Assembly: GCA_040954595.2 (NCBI GenBank)
Contig: CM082589.2
Location: 124,001-188,000 of the forward strand
Length of the DNA stretch: 64,000 nucleotides
Direction: 5' to 3'
Source of the DNA: Balanoglossus misakiensis
Taxonomy: Eukaryota; Hemichordata
Below the pieces are notes generated by a model. The model ran no database searches and was not told the origin of the DNA. It worked only from the letters and a program-made list of their open reading frames with translations. Position 1 is the first letter of the stretch. The number at the start of each line of letters is the position of its first letter. A program made the translations under genes and the position numbers. Shown here one piece after another: positions 23,075 through 33,936 of the stretch.

Positions 23075-25465
23075 ATGACAAAATTGCCAATTCTGTGCCT
23101 GGTCTTCCTGGCCGGAGCCCTTGCTCAAGAAGGTAAAGTTAAACGTTTTTTTTCTTTCCGAACTTGCAAAAAAGACAAGTCTATATTTTATGTCGTGGAG
23201 ATTTGATACGTAAAAATATATATTTTTGAATTTTGTATTCCTGCGTCCTGTCTCTGTAAAAATGTTTTCTCTGTTATTGTGTTGCCTGTCATAGATCCCT
23301 TGTCCTGCGTCGGTCGTTGCAATTATGCCTACGACGCCACGGATCTCTGCCATTGCAACACTCAGTGCTCGTATTACGCCAACTGCTGTGCTGATTATGA
23401 CGTAGTTTGTGAAGGTAAGTTTGAAATTATTCTCTCTCATTCTGAAGAAAACTCATTTAGATTGGTAAAGTGCAGGGTTTATAGCCTTATTAGTGACACA
23501 AGTATGCAGTTTCTCTTCGAGATATCCGCAAAAATTTCCTTCAAACAGAAACAACAAATGGCAGTTGTTTTGGTGGCCACCTGTTCACAGAGTGACTGCT
23601 CATTTTCCCCTTCCTTAGGTTTACCTGCCTCAGTACTGAACTTACACAGTAGTCTGACTGTATCATAACGTACCCTTCATGACTTTGTTCTTTACAGGCT
23701 ATATCAACTCTTGCGAAAATCGATGTGGCGAGAACTACGACGGCAGAAATCCGTGCCACTGTGATGATTTATGCAAACAGGCCGGAAATTGTTGCACTGA
23801 CTATGAAGCATGGTGTCCAGATGGTAAGAAGATTCCCTTTTCTCTCATCCAACTCTCTCAATTGTCAGATTGTAAAACGGCGTGAAGTTGTTAAAAATAT
23901 TGACTGACACTAAACATGGTATAAAAGCACCATGCACAACTTATCAATTACGTGACATTTTATTGAGTCATGCCGAGTGCCAGTGGTGAGTTTGGAAACG
24001 CGTGATATCTTTTCCGATGAATAGGGCCTACACTTACGATCACTCGCAGACAACAACGTCTGTGACTTTGTTCAACCAATGACTTCGCTTATTCTTTCAG
24101 CACACAAACAGTTATCGGATTTGGCCAACGACTTGTACTATAACGACACAAACGCGGCCACGGAATATGATGTCATATTTAATTATCAAGGTTTCATTCC
24201 CGACTCAAATGTCGTTCAAGATGTCTCGCCTGACAGGTAAGTTGCCTACGCCCTCTAGCGAACACTGACAGAGTACAGGAATTGATGGCAAATATCAGCA
24301 ATATATATTTGCAAATTTTACTGTAATTGTTTACCTTCTTTGCTGTTTAATAGTTTATTTCAGTTTTTCAACGAGAGTCTCTTTAACATTCCCACATACG
24401 GATACTTGAGAGATATTTTGGATAATTACTATCGTCTCACGGGAACAGCGGAAGACGACCTTCCTGCAGAACAGACAGAAGAGAAATTGTTCTTGGACGA
24501 AGTTATGGAGTCTTACGTCATGAAGAGAGCGCACGAATATCTTGTCGGAAAAGGTGAAATATAAATTTATAACATTCTCTCGTATGTAAAATTGGCCAGT
24601 ATTACAGCTAAATTGAGTTTTGGAACAATAACACTGTGACAGTACAACGTTAAAAAAACATGCAAAGTTTGAATATATGCTCTTTGATCTCCGTACATCA
24701 GATGTAATGATAAATTAAGCCAATCGTAGGGCTATATCAAAGTCACATGATACCTAGCCAAACATGTGACTGTAAGAGCTATGGGGGTGTCTTCCAGGAT
24801 TGGCTGATGCTGACTACAATGGCGTCTTCCGACAAGATGTGGAGACCATCTGGTTCCAGATGTACACCCGCTCAAGTGGTCCGCTCGATTCATCTGGATT
24901 CGAACACGTTTTCAGAGGCGAAGTGAAAAACAACGCAGTGTCCGGATTTCATGGTTGGATTAGTTTCTATTTGGAAGAAAAGGCCGGGCTAGCAAATTAC
25001 CATGGTTACACAAGCATTAAGGAGGTTCGCTAGAGCTACTATTGATTGTATTTAATATAAAGCATTTGCGTAAAATGCCCATGTTTGGAAAACACATAAC
25101 ATGTTTCACCGTGTACAGATACATTGGAACTTTGCATTTATACTACACAAATAAGGCAACATCTAGTCCTGTCATGTCTTGAAGATTGTACGCCACACTT
25201 TACAATAATAGGTGTATAATTATATTCCTTTTATTTCCCTTAGCCGGATACCCTTGGTTTGCAGTTTGAATGGGACGGATACATGAAGAAAATCAGCTCC
25301 ATCTTCACCAACCGAAGTCCAGAATTTGAACTGGCCCTCTTTACCGTTTGCTTCAAGCAATATCCAGACAAAATTTGCAACTTCGATATGGCCGGTTTTC
25401 CCGTCCAGATTCAGACATGGGTGCAAGAGAATGTGTATGTTGGCAGTGCTTACGTCTTAGCGTAG
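23075..25465 (+). CDS. Secreted EndoU ribonuclease with two somatomedin B domains (copy 2)
   Basis: Paralogue of the gene at 19254-21749, in opposite orientation. Seven exons: 23075-23132, 23295-23414, 23698-23823, 24101-24236, 24354-24553, 24798-25024 and 25244-25465, giving 362 residues. Phases are identical to copy 1, and exons 4, 5 and 7 have exactly equal lengths (136, 200 and 222 bases). It has a signal peptide (LPILCLVFLAGALA), two eight-cysteine somatomedin B domains (SCVGRC to NCCADY; SCENRC to NCCTDY) and an EndoU domain with His250, His265 and Lys304 at the catalytic positions. The exon 6 donor is the weak GTTCGC. Exon 5 uses acceptor TAG at 24353, because a nearby CAG would break the frame. 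AATAAA lies at 25544-25549. Expected role: extracellular RNA cleavage; substrate unknown. Confidence 0.92.
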
Positions 25466-25916
25466 ACGCCAGAATGCCGCGACTTCCATCGACAAAACTA
25501 ATGTGACAATGTAAGGGGGAAAATGCAATGATTATCATAAGAAGAATAAATAAGCTAACTATTGTACAAAGATGGCTGAGTGTCTTTTATTTATAGACAA
25601 CCCTAACAACTTGTTTCTAAGCCGAGTCATGCCGGGGGCAGACTTCCATGGTCGTTCCATTAGAGTGACACCACAGTCCCTCTATTACACTGTGTGTGAC
25701 CTGACCCATTTCAAAAGGGCAACTTAGTGACGGGTCAGGGTTCAGGTAACCAGACTGTTGCAACAATCTAGATCTAAACACCCCTGGGTTTTCTACTGTA
25801 TAAGTTGTCGAGGTGACAACAGGGAGACACCGATACGAATCCACTTGTTGGTGACAGTGAACAGAAGAGTCTGGACACACACAAGTCAGTGAGAGTGGAC
25901 TGTTGGATTTAGCATC
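25466..25916. other. EndoU copy 2 3' UTR and promoter of the first HPGD-like gene
   Basis: The stretch holds the EndoU AATAAA at 25544-25549, then about 370 bp before the dehydrogenase start codon. Nothing coding is supported on either strand. Confidence 0.45.
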
Positions 25917-28043
25917 ATGGCAGAGAGTAACAGCGACATGAACATCTCTGGGAAGGTCGCCCTGGTCACGGGTGCAGCTGGTGGTATAGGAAAAGTTTTG
26001 GTGGAAACACTTCTTCAGAAGAAAGCGAAGGTAAATGATGCGAAATCTGGACATGAACATCTGTGTTCGGAATGTTTAGAACATCGACTTTACATTCTGA
26101 TAGGCGCACTCTAACGTAGTCTTAAAAAGCCAGACATATGAGGTAGACAGAACTTAAACAAAATTATCAATAATGTCATGTTGTATGTTACCCTTATCAG
26201 CATTATGCACCCCAAATGCTTTTCTAACTGTACACTGCCCTGAGTACATCGGGAGCACCAGATATCACATCGCTGCATTGAATTGTTACCCTTTGCAATC
26301 TTTCAGGGCATTGGAATTGTTGATATCAACAAAGACAAAAGCCAGGAATTTATACAGAAACTTCAGAAGACATACGGGGATGACAAGGTGCTGTTCATCC
26401 AGTGTGACGTCACAAATAAAGAACAGTTGAGAAGTAGGTACAAGTAACCATGACATCTGGTATACAGTCACCTAATTAAACCAATCACTGATTTTCATTA
26501 CAGTTACCAAAAAAGAGAGCCATTTATGGTCATTGGAAGACTTAGAAACACCATTTTTATCACATAAGGGTATATGTGAATTTGAATTGGATTTTGGTAG
26601 GCTACTTCGTTATATTATTCTGCAATAGGCCTGCCATTATTTTGTCACCTAACTACATTAAAACCGTTCTGTTTGTTTCTCTATAGCTGCCTTTGAGAAA
26701 ACCAAAAACCACTTTGGTCAGCTTGACATTGTGTGCAATAATGCTGGTATCATTAACGAATTTAAATATGAAGAGATGGTTGCAATCAATCTGGTGAGTT
26801 CTGACTCTTTAAGCATGCTTCACAAACGGAAGACAGCAGACACCAAAATGGCGATCAGCGATATTAGATGGTTTAGATAAGCAAACTACACAACATTTCA
26901 GTTTGGTCAGACATGCTTACACAAAACATTTGGCAGTACAGGTGAAAGATCATAAATGCTGCACAAGATAAAAAATACTAGTAATTTGACTTTTATTTTC
27001 AGACCTCTGTCATCACCGGAACTTATCTCGCAGTTGAGTTCATGGGAACACAAAATGGCGGAAATGGGGGCGTTGTCATTAATTCAGCTTCACGTTCAGG
27101 TAATTGTGGATTATGCAAATGTTGAAATATCAACATAATAAATAATTCAGCACCTTTGTTGTGTGCTGTCATCTACAATACTTATGTGTGTTGCACAAAA
27201 AGGAGATGTCCTTTCAATCAATCATTCTTATACAGGTATCATTTCCTGGCCCTGGATTCCGGTTTATGTTGCCACAAAACATGGCGTTGTTGGATTCACA
27301 AGGAGTGTAGCGGTATGTCATAGATTCCCTAATTTTTTCTCCACATTTGTCAAAGCTTTATGAGTTCTGGAATACAACCCACTGACGTCACAAAACTGCG
27401 GTCATGCATCGACAGCAATATTCGTCTAAGGACTTTTATATGAGATACATTTCGTTTGATGATGAAACCATGGGAATAAATACAAAAATGTACACCACAG
27501 CTGAATAACGACAACATTTATCAAATCTTCAACAGAAAGAGCCGATGGTGAAAGACAATGGCGTAAGAGTATCCACACTATGCCCAGAATCGGTAGACAC
27601 CGAATTTATAGCCAGTATTGGGAAAGGTGTTCGATATAAAGATTTTGCGGAGGTCGAAATGAATTCAGGAAAATTAAAGTAAGTAAATCTTTCTTTCGTG
27701 TTCTAAGACCCTGGTAGAAATTTGAGGGCGATGTATATTCTTCTTGTGATATTTTCATTGGATCAATATTGTAACTTCTTTTGTACAAAGCAAATAGCAA
27801 GATGCAGAAAAAGAAATGTAAGTGTTTTATAATATTTAAAAAAAGAAGAAAAGAAATGAAGTTGATATTACCTGACACATTCTCTTGTTCCTTCCAAATT
27901 GACTTGATAATTTCTATTTTTGCAGACCCACACAAGTTGCAGACGCTGCAGTAAAATTAATCGAAAACGGTTGTTACAATGGTTGCGCATGTTTGGTGAC
28001 TCGTGATGTTCCATTCGAGATTGTCCATGAACAAAAGATCTAG
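25917..28043 (+). CDS. HPGD-like short-chain dehydrogenase, tandem copy A
   Basis: NAD-dependent short-chain dehydrogenase most like 15-hydroxyprostaglandin dehydrogenase, which oxidises the 15-hydroxyl of prostaglandins; the substrate here is unknown. Seven exons: 25917-26030, 26307-26433, 26687-26793, 27003-27099, 27236-27312, 27536-27678 and 27926-28043, giving 260 residues (human HPGD 266). It has the TG-x3-GIG cofactor motif (residues 18-25), Asp44 favouring NAD, NNAG (98-101) and the triad Ser146, Tyr159, Lys163 (YVATK). Segments FIQCDV, GTYLAVEFM and KHGVVGFTRS follow HPGD closely. No signal peptide, so cytosolic. It has diverged more from B and C in its last two exons and lacks a proline-glycine after the substrate-loop cysteine. 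AATAAA at 28102. Confidence 0.9.
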
Positions 28044-28500
28044 TTATAAATAATGGTATGCATCATGGGTTTCTTCAAAGAGGCCGTTATGACACATTTT
28101 AAATAAATTCTGATTATATGTATTAGTCTGAGAATGGTATTATTTTGTTACACATAGGCCAACCATTTGAAGGTGACCTTGTATCCACACATGCACGATG
28201 TCGCAAGGTCAAAGGTCAACAATATGGCGACAAAGATCATTAGTGACGGTGATGACGAAAGTTCTTGTGCAAAGCATACTAGAGGCTGGTCAATACACAC
28301 ACAACACGCAGCTTGTCAATGCACCCCGATGATTAGACTGGCTGGGCTGTGTGTCTTATACGGTTATGCTATGGCCTGCCCGATAAACGCAACATATATT
28401 GCTTGTATTAAAATTGCATGCCATATACTGTCCCCCCTGTGCTACTCTCAAGTACAGCCCTCTGACATAATTCCTCATCAAATCGACCTCTAACCCCGAT

Positions 28501-28665
28501 TATATTATACCAGTATATTGATGGTGTAAATCACGCTATTTGATTGGTCGAGACACGACACGTGACCGTGATATATTAGCCATATACCACAGTCATATAT
28601 CATAGTCAAAGAAAATGCCTTTTTAAAATGTTTTATGCAAAGTTTCAATATACTGGCATAATATA
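28501..28665. mobile_element. MITE with 20-bp terminal inverted repeats
   Basis: Bases 28501-28520 (tatattataccagtatattg) and 28646-28665 are inverted copies with one mismatch. The 165-bp unit is AT-rich and non-coding. It lies two bases from a second inverted-repeat element. Confidence 0.65.
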
Positions 28666-28667
28666 AT

Positions 28668-28810
28668 AGCAATAAAACACCCCCAGCCATGGTATACCAC
28701 TCGATTTTGACCAGTTCAACTCCATATACGCACTCGCTATCGCTCGTGCGTATATGTCGTGAACTGGTCAAAATCTTGTGGTATACCATGGCTGGGGGTG
28801 TTTTATTGCT
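28668..28810. mobile_element. Long inverted-repeat (foldback) element
   Basis: The outer 33 bp (28668-28700 and 28778-28810) are perfect inverted copies, beginning agcaataaaacaccccc. Further paired blocks of 15 and 10 bp continue inward, leaving a short loop. It is non-coding and could form a long hairpin. It may be one half of a composite with the adjacent element. Confidence 0.75.
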
Positions 28811-28875
28811 TAATTATCCCATGAATATCATCAGCAGCGAAAGAGACCCACCCACTGTGCATTTGTAAAACAGTT

Positions 28876-31223
28876 ATGGCGGAAAATATGAGCAACATGG
28901 ACATCGCTGGCAAGGTTGCCATGGTTACAGGAGGGGCTGATGGTATTGGTAAAGCTATCGTGGAAATACTCTTACAAAAGAAAGCTAAGGCGAGTTTATA
29001 TTTGTCAATGGTTGGGATTTATCAAGGACACACGGACAATTGAGGGTGTACATATACGTGTGACATTACGTGTTATCAAAATCACCCAGTGTATTATGAA
29101 GATGTTTGTTTTTAGATGTCTGATATCGTGTCATGTGAATCCATAGACTTACACCTTCGTTGTCCTATTTAAGACACCTGAAAAGCCAACCAGGCAAGAA
29201 TAACTCGAACTATGACAGATTTCAATAACCTTGAAATGAAATGTATGTGATTATGCAAAGTGACATCTGCTCTGAAGATTGAGAGGTAAACACCATCTGA
29301 TCTCTAAGTGACCTATTTTTAACTGCCGTGTCTGCCTCTTGTCTTTTGCAGGGTGTAGCAATAGTGGACGTCAACGCCGAGAAAGGGCGAGAAGTCAGCG
29401 ACACCTTCGAGAAGACGTATGGAAAACAAACGGCGATTTTCATTCAGTGTGATGTCGCCAATGAAGAGCAACTAAGATGTATGTTTCAAACATCAAAGTC
29501 TGTCTGTCTATTTGGTTGACATATAATGTTTTGGAATTGCAAGACTTGACACCAGAATTGACACAAGAGGCTCAAAAGGGGTTTATGTTCTACTTGGGTG
29601 TATCTGCACATTCTATCCTCTTGTGTAGAAGCTGTGCCTAATCTCGAAACGGTTTACTCGGCCCAGATTTCACATGTATTAGTGTTTTGAAACACGCAAA
29701 CAATGATTTATTATTTTGTTCAATGTGCACATATGTATCGATAGCTTGTGTCTGGCTCTTCGTCTATACAGCTTCGAAAGAAATGGAAATTCGGGAAATA
29801 TTAGATTCACAAAGTCGTTTTGATGAGCGTTCTGTTTTACCGCTGGTTTGATCATTCTTGTAGCTGCCTTCGAAAAGACAAAGGATCACTTTGGTCAACT
29901 TGATATTGTATGTAATAATGCTGGTATCGGCAATGAATTTAAATGCGGAGACATGATCACACTCAATTTGGTAAGTAGCAGTATTCAATCTCGTAATACA
30001 ACATTGTAGTAAGTTGACAATAAACGGACAATAAAACGAATTTGGTTTTCTCGTTATGGACCGAGATCACGTTCTTGCTTTTGAAGTGACCCCAGTTGTA
30101 TTGTTTTATTTCAGACCGCTGTGATCATTGGCACGTACTTGGCAGTGGAATTCATGGGAACAGAAAATGGTGGAAATGGAGGTGTTGTCGTTAACACTAC
30201 ATCCGCCGCTGGTAAGTGGATGTTCAAGTGAAAAGCAGTCCGCTTGGCGGGCGAAGATGGGTGAAAAGTTATATGTGGACGTCCTTTTTCTTTTTGTACA
30301 CATGTATCCTGTAGGAAAACATACCGATTTACTTTCACTGATAATTTATAATTTGTCTAACTCCAGGGTTTGTTTCGGCTCCATTAATGCCGATCTACGC
30401 AGCAACAAAACATGGCGTTGTGGGATTCACCAGGAGCGTTGCGGTATGTCATTTACATTTATGCTCCATCTGGTCAAACGGAGTGCTTCCAATGACCATG
30501 TGGTGGCGCTCTGTTTTAAAGTGCCACCCACTGAAAATCTGTGATTGGCTCTATTTCAATTGCCATGGTATTAGAGGTTAAATATGACCACTACATCTCT
30601 TTGCTCCCTTACCATTACGCACGGCTATGCGGATCCAAGATAACACATAAATAATACAGTTACCGTAACAAACCAACAACTCTAACTCGCATATTCAGAG
30701 GTCACAGAGAATGTGTTCCCACATACGTGGAAGAGGGTTAATGAAAATTACGAGAACAGTAGAGGCGAAATACGAGCAAAAATAGACGACATAGTTTCAC
30801 AAATATTTCTATTGATCTGCAGAAGGAACCCAATGTGATCAAAAATGGCGTGAGAGTCACTACCATCGGTCCCGGCTTTGTGGAAACTGAGATGGCAAAA
30901 CATGTGTCCGGTAGAGTCAGATACACAGAGATGTTGGAAGAATTTCAACGCCGTAGTCCAACATTGCAGTGAGTATAACATAGAATTTTGCACAGATAGT
31001 TAGAGATACTGTAATTTCCTCGCTAAGTGAATTTAAAATCTCCTTTCTAAGAGACGCCAACTTTATATACTTTCATGGACAATCTTTTTTACTGTATTCC
31101 AGACCTGTGGATGTTGCCGAAGCTATCACAAAACTCATCGAAGACACAAGTTATAATGGCTGTGCATGTTTCTTATCTTATGATAAGAAACTGAATGTTA
31201 TTGACGAACCAAATTTATGGTGA
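28876..31223 (+). CDS. HPGD-like short-chain dehydrogenase, tandem copy B
   Basis: Second tandem paralogue with the same seven-exon plan: 28876-28989, 29352-29478, 29864-29970, 30115-30211, 30367-30443, 30823-30968 and 31103-31223, giving 262 residues. TG-x3-GIG (18-25), Asp44, NNAG (98-101) and Ser146, Tyr159, Lys163 (YAATK) are intact, so it should be an active NAD-dependent alcohol dehydrogenase; its substrate is not deducible. The exon 1 donor is GC (AAG followed by GCGAGT at 28990) where copies A and C use GT. The rest of that site is near consensus, so it reads as a functional GC-AG intron. Exons 1 to 5 match copies A and C exactly in length, and exon 6 matches copy C (146 bases). Confidence 0.9.
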
Positions 31224-31451
31224 ACATGCTTCAACAAATATATTGGTATACACGTGATCATTCAATTATAGTTTATTTCGTTTATCTTGTTTTATGTTTA
31301 CAGACATGTATAATTTATGTACTAAATAATCAAAGTGGTTTCAAACTGACATTTACAAAATTGCCATCATGATAGTATGATAGTTTTAGAGCTATTTCCT
31401 GCAGCTGCCCAATAGAAAATAGTTTGCCCCCAAAGTTCGAAGGTCGAGAAA

Positions 31452-33936
31452 ATGGCAGTTTATGAGAAAAACATGGATATTTCAGACAAGGTTGCTCTTG
31501 TAACTGGTGGCGCTGACGGTATTGGGAAGGCGATCGTGGAAGTACTTCTACAAAAGAAAGCTAAGGTGGGTCCATGGAAATAATTTAACTTTTCAGGTGG
31601 CCTGTGGATTTCTTACAATACAACATTTATCTGAGGTCCACAGAGGTAGTCGGGGCTAGAGGGTTCCCCTAAATAGAGAAAATACCCTTGCTGTGCTCGG
31701 TGGCTTGTTCGACCCATTTCTTTGGTTTCCAAATGTGCCACCAATTGTTTTGAATCGATTTGCTTCAGCCAGCGTGTCTAATCATTCGGTTTATAAAATT
31801 ATTTCCAAAAACAGCCACATTATTGGCCTTGTACTGTTTGACACGGTGGGTCATGATTTGTTTGTTTTATGTCACATGAGATTTTATCGCTTGGCAGAGA
31901 TTAGTGCGGTCAGTCAGACCCTCCAGTTTGATCACAGTCCCTCCACAGTGGAGGGACTGTGATTAGGTTAGCTACAATCTCTGTACGGAAAATGGATAAT
32001 GTCCTCCCATATATAGAGTACAGTCATGCGAGATCTCGCAGGATCTTGGGAGTGCGGAAATGGTCACGGTATTACTGTTCACAGCCAGTAGCTTTCTGCA
32101 TGCAAATTAGGGCATTTTTTAAACATCGATTTCTTCTTTTCAGGGCGTCGCCATTGTTGACATCAATGCCAAGATGGGCCAAGAACTAACAAACACTCTT
32201 CAGAACATGTATGGTGACCAAAGAGTGTGTTTTATTCTCTGTGACGTCACCAAAAAAGATCAATTAAGATGTAAGCCTCAATGTGTTTCGTTCGTTCAAA
32301 GTATACGGTGCTTTGTGGAACCACTTCTTATAATGCACTTTCGAGTTCCGCGATCCCAATTTTGAAACTGCAGTGATGCAAAAATTGAATAACGCCTATC
32401 TTTTTATGTAGCCGCCTTCGATAAAACAAAAACTCACTTTGGCGGACTTGATATTGTATGTAATAATGCTGGTATCCTCAACGAATTTAAATATGAAGAC
32501 ATGATCGCACTCAACCTGGTAAGTTTACGGCTCTTTTGACATCAAATTAAAGTGGTTGATGGTTTTTTTTTATAATTGATGCGGAATTGTTGGGGTTCAC
32601 GTTGCTTTTGATCTATCAACTCCTTGTTTATTTCTTTAGAATTATGAACATTTGTTCTAATTTTATTTTTAGACTGCGGTAGTCAACGGCACTTATTTAG
32701 GAGTAGAATTCATGGGAACCCAAAATGGCGGAAATGGCGGTGTCGTCATCAACACTACGTCAGCCTCAGGTAAATGGATTTGGAAGTAATCTCCATCCAT
32801 GATGGCACCCTTGCGTGACGAACCGTAATACAAATATTTAGCAGTCAGTAAAAGATAATTACATCAATTACTGGGATGCTAAGAAAAATTGCTTGGGAAC
32901 AATGCATGTACAAGTCGTCTCTCTGTTCACTCTTTCGTCACCAGCATGCCTCCTTCAAGACATTATAATACTTTGGAGAAACAAATACGCTTTTCAAGGT
33001 TTCACAATATTGACTTGTCATTACTGTTTGTGGTTCAATTTTCCTTTTCAGGGTTTGGTTCCTTTCAATGGGCACCGGTTTATGTAGCAACTAAACATGG
33101 TGTCGTTGGATTTACCCGGGCAGTTGCGGTATTTGAGATTCCAGACTTTCACGGTTTCCTGCATAATCTTTAAGTTGTCATACTCATTCCAACAGATTCG
33201 CTTCTAAATAAAGACTATGGATTAGTAATTTTGACACAATTTCGGAAATGAGTAGGGAACAATGAGATAGCATTGTTTTACTCAAATGCATGATCAATCA
33301 CTTCTTCACTATAATTTGTGTTCATCTACAGAAGGAACCCAATGTAGTTGAAAATGGCGTGAGAGTATCTGCCATAGCTCCACGTATTGTAAATACGGGG
33401 TTGATTGACAGGGGCCTTGAAGGTATTAGGTACAGAGAAACCGTGGAACAAATATTTCAACGTTGTGAACGATTACAGTGAGTATTAGCACAATGCTCTC
33501 AAAGGTCAGTTATACCACTCCTGTTACTCAAATGGTGAGCGACAGGATTCCAGATTTGAATGTCAACACTGATTCACTCGGTTTTCTGGATTGCATACTT
33601 GATTTTTTTTCTCACTTTAGGTTTAATCCAATTTGGTGCAGAAACAGAACGATCTCAGATAACTATATGCGGGCCATGCTACACCAACCATAATTTCAGT
33701 TGTTTCAAGAATGTAGGCCTTCCTGTCCACCAACTATAATTTGAATTTATTATTGATATGTGGTGTTGGAAGAACGACATACACTTCTAAATTTTATTCT
33801 TTTGTTGATTTTCAGACCTGTCGATGTTGCTGAAGGTGTCGTAAAACTTATTGAAGAGGCACGGTACAACGGATCTGCATGTTATATGACTTATGAAAAG
33901 GAATTAATTGTTGTTGACGAACCAGATATACACTAA
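31452..33936 (+). CDS. HPGD-like short-chain dehydrogenase, tandem copy C
   Basis: Third tandem paralogue: exons 31452-31565, 32144-32270, 32412-32518, 32673-32769, 33052-33128, 33332-33477 and 33816-33936, giving 262 residues. The Rossmann motif (TGGADGIG), Asp44, NNAG and the triad Ser146, Tyr159 and Lys163 (YVATK) are intact. It resembles copy B most, sharing the exon 6 and 7 lengths and a DEP-containing C-terminus (VVDEPDIH here, VIDEPNLW in B), which implies A split first and B/C later. In the substrate-binding region the conserved family Pro-Gly reads A-P-R-I here, A-P being closest, so specificity may differ. Its first intron holds a small palindrome and a dispersed repeat copy. AATAAA lies at 34044-34049. 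Confidence 0.9.
31931..31963. repeat. Perfect 33-bp palindrome
   Basis: Arms 31931-31946 (atcacagtccctccac) and 31948-31963 are perfect inverted copies around a single A. It lies in intron 1 of copy C. The architecture (perfect arms, one central A) repeats that of the element at 1099-1173, but the sequence differs and no target duplication is evident. Confidence 0.75.
31998..32065 (+). repeat. Dispersed repeat with GCGAGATCTCGC core, copy 2
   Basis: It matches copies at 10327-10419 and 43865-43943: aatgtcctcccatata, gcgagatctcgca, then gggagt and aaatggtc. It is located in intron 1 of HPGD-like copy C. Confidence 0.65.

Larger units (their letters stand above)
28044..28875. other. Spacer between HPGD-like copies A and B, mostly transposon-derived
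   Basis: It starts with the copy A 3' UTR (AATAAA at 28102). Two inverted-repeat elements fill 28501-28665 and 28668-28810, described separately. The remaining 65 bp lead to the copy B start codon, so the copy B promoter is either very short or lies within the elements. The open frame 28167-28493 is unsupported. Confidence 0.5.

Noticed and set aside
22880-23440. 186-codon minus-strand open frame
   Set aside because: It is antisense to EndoU copy 2 exons 1 and 2 and their introns, low in complexity and without domain similarity.
28167-28493. 108-codon frame between HPGD-like copies A and B
   Set aside because: No recognisable motif, and it abuts transposon sequence.
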